Below are positions 8,990 through 12,780 of a DNA stretch of 12,780 nt, piece after piece. The DNA is from Paracamarosporium sp. OC-R06-R3 (lineage: Eukaryota > Ascomycota > Dothideomycetes > Pleosporales > Didymosphaeriaceae). Every line of letters begins with the position of its first letter. The stretch's first letter is position 1. The notes under the pieces are model-generated. The model ran no database searches, was not told the DNA's origin, and saw nothing but the letters and a program-made list of their open reading frames with translations. A program made the position numbers and the translations under genes. The stretch spans positions 1-12,780 of the forward strand of contig JACVRA010000665.1 of assembly GCA_019828545.1 (NCBI GenBank). The letters run 5' to 3'.

Positions 8990-10074
8990 TAACTTTTTAA
9001 TAGAAGTATTATAATTTCTTTTAGTCTTTATTTTTATTCTTAAGTTAAGATAACTTTTTATTTTCCTTTTTCTTTTTCTAGTGGCATTCCTAAGGCGTTT
9101 AGTATATTTAACTATTTAATAACTTTATTCTTAAATTTATAGTTCCTGGCTATATATCCTAGCTTATAATATATAAAATAAGTATAAGTTTCTTATCCTA
9201 TAATAGTCCTTTATGTAGACGTACCCTTGCCATACTTATTCTTATTCTTAAGGGCTAAAGTAACGTTACTAAGTTTAATAACTTAATTAAATAATCCTTT
9301 AATATTTTATAGGTTTTTCCTTTATTCTTTTATTAAAATATTAAGCTGGCTATAGTAGATGCCTTCTATAGGTTAGTATCTATAGTTAGTCTTTAAGGTA
9401 TAAGGTAGTAATTATAAGGTTTAATAATTTCCTTTAAATATTAGTTTTATATTCCTTACTCCTTTTAAGTTATAGTATAAGTCTTATTCTAAGTTATACT
9501 ATTTTAAATTAATTTAAATAGATTTGTCTATAAGTTTCTAGAGTATATTTATAGTAGTACTGCTTTAAAAAAGTTTTTATCTAATAAATTTCTTAAAACT
9601 CTATTAAAAGTATAATATTAGAAATACTTAGTTTTAAGTAGTTTAATTAGTATTCTTCTTAAACTTAACTATATATTCTATAGCTAATTAAACTTATTTA
9701 ATATTCTAGAAGGCTCTTTTAGTAATCTATATTATATTAATAATTTTAAAGTATATTTTAAACTTCTTATAGAAGTAGTTATAGTCCTCTATTATTTAAT
9801 TAATAGTATTATTAACTTTATTATCTTACGTAAGGTACTAGTTAACGTAGGGTTAAATCTATTTAAATATATTACCTTATATATACGTAGCTATAAAGAG
9901 TATTTTATCCTTGTCTTTCTATTCCCATCTTAAGAAGTAGAAGTATATATTAAGTTATAAAACCTAAATCTTTATATATTTATAGTTACTATAGTATAGA
10001 TCTAGTTTAACTATAGGATTTTAATAATCTTTAGCTATAGTAATGCCATTACTCTTAAGAGTATTAATAGACAT
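8990..10074 (-). pseudogene. gag: RIP-mutated gag of the family 1 chromovirus
   Basis: Gag forms the cytoplasmic virus-like particle and binds the genomic RNA. The start is chosen at ATG 10074-10072, which opens MSINTLKSNGI and lies 43 bases after the 5' LTR. Stops appear soon after. A conserved capsid-like segment reads LNIYFYFLRWE-stop-KDKDK then LFIATYI (about 9954-9870), matching Ty3-type Gag. A CCHC zinc knuckle is recognisable at 9180-9139, with correct C-x2-C-x4-H-x4-C spacing. All four ligands are now Tyr, while K-L-G and I-A-R-N between them are intact. The 3' limit is approximate. Confidence 0.85.
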
Positions 10075-10116
10075 AGTTAAAAGATTACTAGTACTTATAT
10101 TAAGGGTATTTAAAAT
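10075..10116 (-). other. Leader between 5' LTR and gag, expected primer-binding site
   Basis: In this clade the tRNA primer-binding site, or self-priming region, lies directly after the 5' LTR. Here the minus strand reads ATTTTAAATACCC from 10116. I cannot match this to a tRNA end, and RIP will have altered it. Confidence 0.4.
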
Positions 10117-10542
10117 ATTAAAGCCCTAAAGTTAGCTAGATATAAAGGGGTAAGTAGGGTTAATTCTTAAGTAGGAGTACTTAATATAAGGATAAAACAA
10201 TATTATATTACGTAAGTAATATAATAGGAATTATTAGAGAATTTAAATAATAGATTACTAATAGGTTATTACTATATAAAATAGGTTAAATATAAAAATT
10301 AAAGGTAATTCTTTTATTCTTATATACTTAAGTAATAGATTAAATAAATGTCTATTAGGTCTATTAATAAACCTAATAGACCTTTATTAAGTTTATTAAT
10401 AAACCTAGTAGACCTCTATTAAGTCTATTAGTTATATAACTTAGTATATACTAGCCTTTATAAGTCTTTATTAATAGTATTAAGTATTAGTTATCTATAT
10501 ATATAAGAGGTCCTAGTTAGTTTTAATTATAGATCTTAATAT
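10117..10542 (-). repeat. 5' LTR of the family 1 element
   Basis: It is a direct repeat of 3835-4252 and lies upstream of gag on the minus strand. It contains two 32-bp tandem units (10363-10394 and 10395-10426, each starting ATTAATAAACCTA) followed by a short third start. Its length is about 426 bp against about 418 for the other copy. Most of the difference is the stretch replaced by NN in the 3' LTR. A polymerase II promoter is expected here but cannot be read from the mutated sequence. Confidence 0.9.
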
Positions 10543-10632
10543 ATTTCTTTCTTCCTTAGTAGTTAATTTTAAATTTTAACTTAAGAAATTTTATTAGTTT
10601 ATTTTTTATTAAAATATTTTACTTTTTAAAAC
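10543..10632. other. Short spacer with possible right target-site duplication
   Basis: ATTTC at 10543-10547 matches the 5 bases before the left LTR. The remaining ~85 bases up to the family 2 LTR contain no gene and do not match the sequence flanking copy A. Confidence 0.4.
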
Positions 10633-10820
10633 TAACCTTTACCAAACTCCCTATAGGAGATATATAAAGGAATATAAAATAAAAGGGTAAATAGCTATAT
10701 TTAATAAGTTTTAATAGATTTTAAAAAACTTAAGTATTAAGTTTTTAAGTCTATTATAGTCTAATAGGTCCTAGTAAGCCCTAGTAATTTCTAGTAGTTA
10801 ATTTTAAATATTAAGATTTA
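10633..10820 (-). repeat. 3' LTR of family 2, copy B (~188 bp)
   Basis: It begins with TAAATCTTAATATTTAA after the polypurine tract and ends near GGTAAAGGTTA, where similarity to copy A (795-982) stops. It retains slightly more G/C than copy A. The hairpin with arms 10724-10733 and 10737-10746 is intact in both copies. Confidence 0.75.
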
Positions 10821-10834
10821 CCTCTCTCTTTTTT
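10821..10834 (-). other. Polypurine tract of family 2 copy B
   Basis: The minus strand reads AAAAAAGAGAGAGG directly before the LTR. This is the same design as the tracts at 781-794 and 4266-4253. Confidence 0.7.
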
Positions 10835-10859
10835 AAAGGTTATTTATAGCCTCTATACT

Positions 10860-12780
10860 TTTATATAAGGATTTTAATAATTAATCTTTTAGAAGATATT
10901 TTTAATTTTTTTTAATACTTCTTTAGAGTATTACTATTAATAGATACCTCTATCTCCTATAAGTTTTTACTAACGTTATAGCTAGTTTATTTAATAAGGT
11001 ATTTCTATTCTTTAAAGTCTTTTTATTATCTATTAACTATAAAGTCTATTTTATATACGTTATTGCCTAACTAGTATAGACTATTAGTAATAGGCTTCTA
11101 TAAGTATAAGGGAAATTTATAAGGTTTATATAACTTTAGTAAAGAGGAGTAAAATACTAGATATACTTTACTTAACTTAAGTAGGTCTACTTTATAAGCT
11201 ATTAATAGTAAACTAATATATTCTTTAATTATACCTAGTTTTAAAAATTTCTAATTAAGCTTTTTACTTAGTCTTATAAATTTTATATATTAGTTTAATA
11301 CTTATACCTTATCTTCTACTTTAAATTTAAGGGGTAATCTTTTTTTATTTATAATACTTCTTTAATATTTTTATATTACTTTAAGTTTCTTACGTATTTA
11401 TACTTTAATTTTTAGTAGTTTTTTAGTTATCTAGAAATCTTTAGGGCTCTCTCTATCTCTTAAGGGCTAATAGGGCCAATTAGGCTCCGTTAGGTTATAG
11501 CTAAAGTAAATTTAATAAGGAGTATAATTAGTTAATAAGTATTAACTATTATTATAGGTAAACTCTACTAAGGATATTTATAAGGCTTAATTGTCCTATT
11601 TAAGAGAATAAAAGATTTAAAGATATTATTTTAAAATTTAGTTTTAATGTTTAGTCTATTTATCTATCTAAGGGTAGAAAGTAAACGTTAAGACGCGCTA
11701 TAAGTTTAAGTAATAATAAAATATATCTTAATAATAAAATCTTATTATTAGGCCTCTATTTAATAGTACTATTTTTAGGTTGCCATATAAGTAGATTACC
11801 TTTTAAATTTATACCTAGATTAAATTAATACCGTGCTAATCTATTTATATAGGTATATAATAGGCTATTTTTAAAAAATGGTGTACTATAACTAGGATTA
11901 CGTTATATATTATTCCTATAAATTAGTTTAAGGGTAAATTAATAATAAAATCTATTATTATATACTACTAAGGCCTATTAAGGATAGATAGTGTTTAAAA
12001 AAGGCTATATAACTTATATTTTTTTATAATTACCCTTTAATAGCATTTATAGTTATAAATATAATTTAATACGTCTTTAGCTATTCTAGTCTAATAATAA
12101 CGTTATTAGACCTACTTAAGAATTTAAGTAATACTAAAGTATCTTAAAAAAGGGCTATTATAGTAGCTCTTAATTACGTTTAGGTATTCTTAAATTATTT
12201 TAATCTACTTAAGTTTTATTAGTTTTAAATAAAGGATATTAAGACTACTTAGTACTAAATTATTAATATTATTCCTTAATAAGTTTAAACTCTTAAGTTT
12301 TAATTTCTTTTAATTTTTTAGAAACTAAAGTTTTACTATCTCTTTATCCTTCCTTTTAAAGTTATAAATCTAGTTTTTTAGGACCTAATTTTACTTCTTT
12401 ACACTATTTAATTTAGTAGTAACTATAGATATAAGAGTCTTATTACCTTTTTATTAAGATAATATCTTAGTTAGAAGTTATATAAAAGTTTTATTACTTT
12501 TCTATTTAAGTTTACTAACTATAAGTATATAGTTTAGACGTTAGAACAATCTATTTACTAGATTTATAAATTTTATATAATAAGTTATTATAAAATTATA
12601 CTTATATAAGGTTAAGTAAAATTAAATATAACGTTTTATAAGCATCTTTATTTTTATAAACTATTATAGGTTATTATAGTCTATTAAGACCTTAAAACGT
12701 TATTCTTATAAATATTAGTACTAGTATTTAATGCCTTTAATAATAGTAAGTAGCTTTTTATTATATATATTATAATAATA
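10860..12780 (-). pseudogene. pol: RIP-mutated pol, RNase H to chromodomain (family 2, copy B)
   Basis: Reading down from the right edge, RNase H shows KKLLTIIKGIKY (about 12760-12725; the family has KELLAI) and KVLIDYNNL (12693-12667; the family has VLTDHKNL). A Y.I.Y....NLVNRL-like end follows at about 12570-12540. Integrase follows. Its HHCC finger (about 12171-12035) has both His now Tyr. The first catalytic Asp is intact in IIIDFIINLP (GAT, 11952-11950). The second is Asn in LLNRG (11760-11758). The Glu is Lys in TKH (AAA, 11652-11650). A YNNS.YL..NYTPY stretch and the long clean segment NLTEPNWPY lie at about 11560-11480. The chromodomain reads KYLIK-stop-TSYNVSKNL-stop at about 11010-10960. 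No frameshift was needed in the part I followed (about 12200 to 11430). Confidence 0.88.

Larger units (their letters stand above)
3835..10542 (-). mobile_element. Full-length RIP-mutated Ty3/gypsy chromovirus (family 1)
   Basis: Two direct copies of a ~420-bp LTR bound an internal region whose minus strand reads gag, RT, RNase H, integrase and chromodomain. That gene order defines the chromovirus branch of Ty3/gypsy retrotransposons. The size of about 6.7 kb is normal for the group. The LTRs differ almost only by transitions. A candidate 5-bp target duplication, ATTTC, flanks the element at 3830-3834 and 10543-10547. Every reading frame is broken by TAA/TAG stops, and several catalytic residues are changed, so the element is inactive. 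It lies between two inverted fragments of family 2. Confidence 0.92.
10633..12780 (-). mobile_element. 3' two-fifths of a second Ty3/gypsy chromovirus (family 2, copy B)
   Basis: On the minus strand the window's right edge enters RNase H and continues through integrase and chromodomain to a polypurine tract and a 188-bp LTR at 10820-10633. It is inverted relative to copy A and shares its LTR and pol end. It differs from family 1 in LTR length and sequence and in pol sequence. Gag, protease and RT should lie beyond the right edge. Confidence 0.88.

Noticed and set aside
10100..10116. tRNA primer-binding site sequence
   Set aside because: The position is right but the sequence could not be matched to a tRNA 3' end, so only the location is noted.
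1..12780. Many short open frames in all six phases
   Set aside because: At this AT content short frames arise by chance. Only frames carrying family motifs, or with clearly lowered stop density, were kept.

Overview
This window is a stretch of extremely AT-rich, repeat-derived DNA, almost certainly from a filamentous ascomycete fungus (Pezizomycotina). CpA and its complement TpG are nearly absent on both strands and TpA is greatly over-represented, while CpG, CpC and CpT survive. That is the signature of repeat-induced point mutation (RIP) driven close to saturation, as seen in the AT-isochores of plant-pathogenic Dothideomycetes and similar fungi. I cannot name the species. I see no intact host gene, no rRNA or tRNA and no CRISPR array.

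Layout. Bases 1-324 are unassigned. Bases 325-982 (+ strand) are the 3' end of a RIP-mutated Ty3/gypsy chromovirus, called family 2 copy A: a chromodomain remnant, a polypurine tract and a ~188-bp LTR. Bases 983-3829 hold no recognised element. They contain an inverted pair of 33-bp tandem repeats, several near-perfect palindromes and one weak candidate for a decayed ORF at about 2310-3600. Bases 3835-10542 are a full-length Ty3/gypsy chromovirus on the minus strand (family 1), about 6.7 kb. It has two LTRs of ~420 bp, a gag with a CCHC knuckle, RT, RNase H, integrase and a C-terminal chromodomain. After a spacer of ~85 bp, bases 10633-12780 are a second copy of family 2 (copy B, minus strand), read from RNase H through integrase and chromodomain to its 3' LTR. 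Its 5' part lies beyond the right edge.

The coding calls rest on protein motifs read through RIP-type stops: TAA/TAG for former CAA/CAG/CGA/TGG, Tyr for former His/Cys, and Asn/Lys for former Asp/Glu. All three copies are dead. The most unusual feature is an apparent second reading frame on the + strand at 4319-4846. It is antisense to the family 1 element, sits between the pol stop and the 3' LTR, and keeps far fewer stops than its base composition predicts. It ends tail-to-tail with pol and may be a forgotten antisense accessory gene. A two-base N run inside one LTR marks an assembly join that should be treated with caution.

Chromodomain retroelements are known to be directed to H3K9-methylated chromatin, and in fungi RIP-mutated DNA is itself a trigger for that mark. 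The picture is therefore a heterochromatic repeat graveyard that collects and inactivates its own kind.
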